A stretch of DNA of 5,155 bases from Desulfobacula sp. (GTDB lineage: Bacteria > Desulfobacterota > Desulfobacteria > Desulfobacterales > Desulfobacteraceae): assembly GCA_029940245.1 (NCBI GenBank), contig JAOZRF010000241.1, forward strand, positions 1-5,155. The letters are read 5' to 3'. Each line of letters starts with the position of its first letter. Positions within the stretch are counted from its first letter, which is position 1. Below are positions 5,140 through 5,155 of the stretch, one piece after another. The notes beneath the pieces were generated by a model. The model was not told where the DNA came from. It worked only from the letters and a program-made list of their open reading frames with translations, and did no database searches. Position numbers and translations under genes: made by a program.

Positions 5140-5155
5140 GAATTGTTGTGATTAT

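Larger units (their letters stand above)
5102..5140. repeat. Inverted repeat, 9-bp perfect arms, in the LysM upstream region
   Basis: CTTGACTTT (5102-5110) is perfectly complementary to AAAGTCAAG (5132-5140) across a 21-base interval. The arms coincide with the -35 boxes of two opposed promoter-like sequences. The repeat could be an operator for a dimeric regulator or simply the by-product of paired promoters. A second partial pairing, ATTCTTGA (5091-5098) with TCAAGAAT (5136-5143), shares the right arm. Confidence 0.6.

Overview
The window looks like an ordinary chromosomal stretch of an AT-rich, probably anaerobic bacterium. The acidic two-cluster ferredoxin, the ~600-residue GspE/PilB-type ATPase and the LysM protein together suggest a Desulfobacterales-like sulfate reducer (Desulfobacterota). 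That placement is inference; no rRNA or other phylogenetic marker is present.

Layout, left to right. (1) At 3-716 (+) is the 3' part of an unrecognised gene that enters from outside the window. Its first half is helical and its second half is cysteine-rich. (2) A very AT-rich spacer with a plausible extended -10 promoter leads to an 8Fe-8S ferredoxin (829-1017, +), closed by a good intrinsic terminator (1049-1085). (3) Facing it is a dimethylarginine dimethylaminohydrolase (1125-1886, -) with a TTG start and a complete set of family active-site residues. (4) The 325-base gap 1887-2211 holds a REP-like hairpin with GGGTCAGG/CCTGACCC arms, a second inverted repeat, and a short + strand relic that reads as the last ~35 codons of a fold-type IV (branched-chain or D-amino acid) aminotransferase. 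(5) A complete GspE/PilB-type secretion or pilus ATPase follows (2212-4029, +). (6) Stop-to-stop with it, five bases away, is an exported LysM protein with a duplicated C-terminal module (4035-5063, -). (7) The right edge carries two overlapping, oppositely directed promoter-like sequences built on one inverted repeat.

No operon is visible. The neighbours are convergent or monocistronic and do not form a clear pathway. The ATPase and the LysM protein are both envelope-related, but nothing here shows that they act together. I found no CRISPR array, tRNA, rRNA, intact transposon or evident new multi-gene system. The items most worth a second look are the unknown cysteine-rich protein, the aminotransferase relic next to the REP-like element, and the paired promoters at the right edge.
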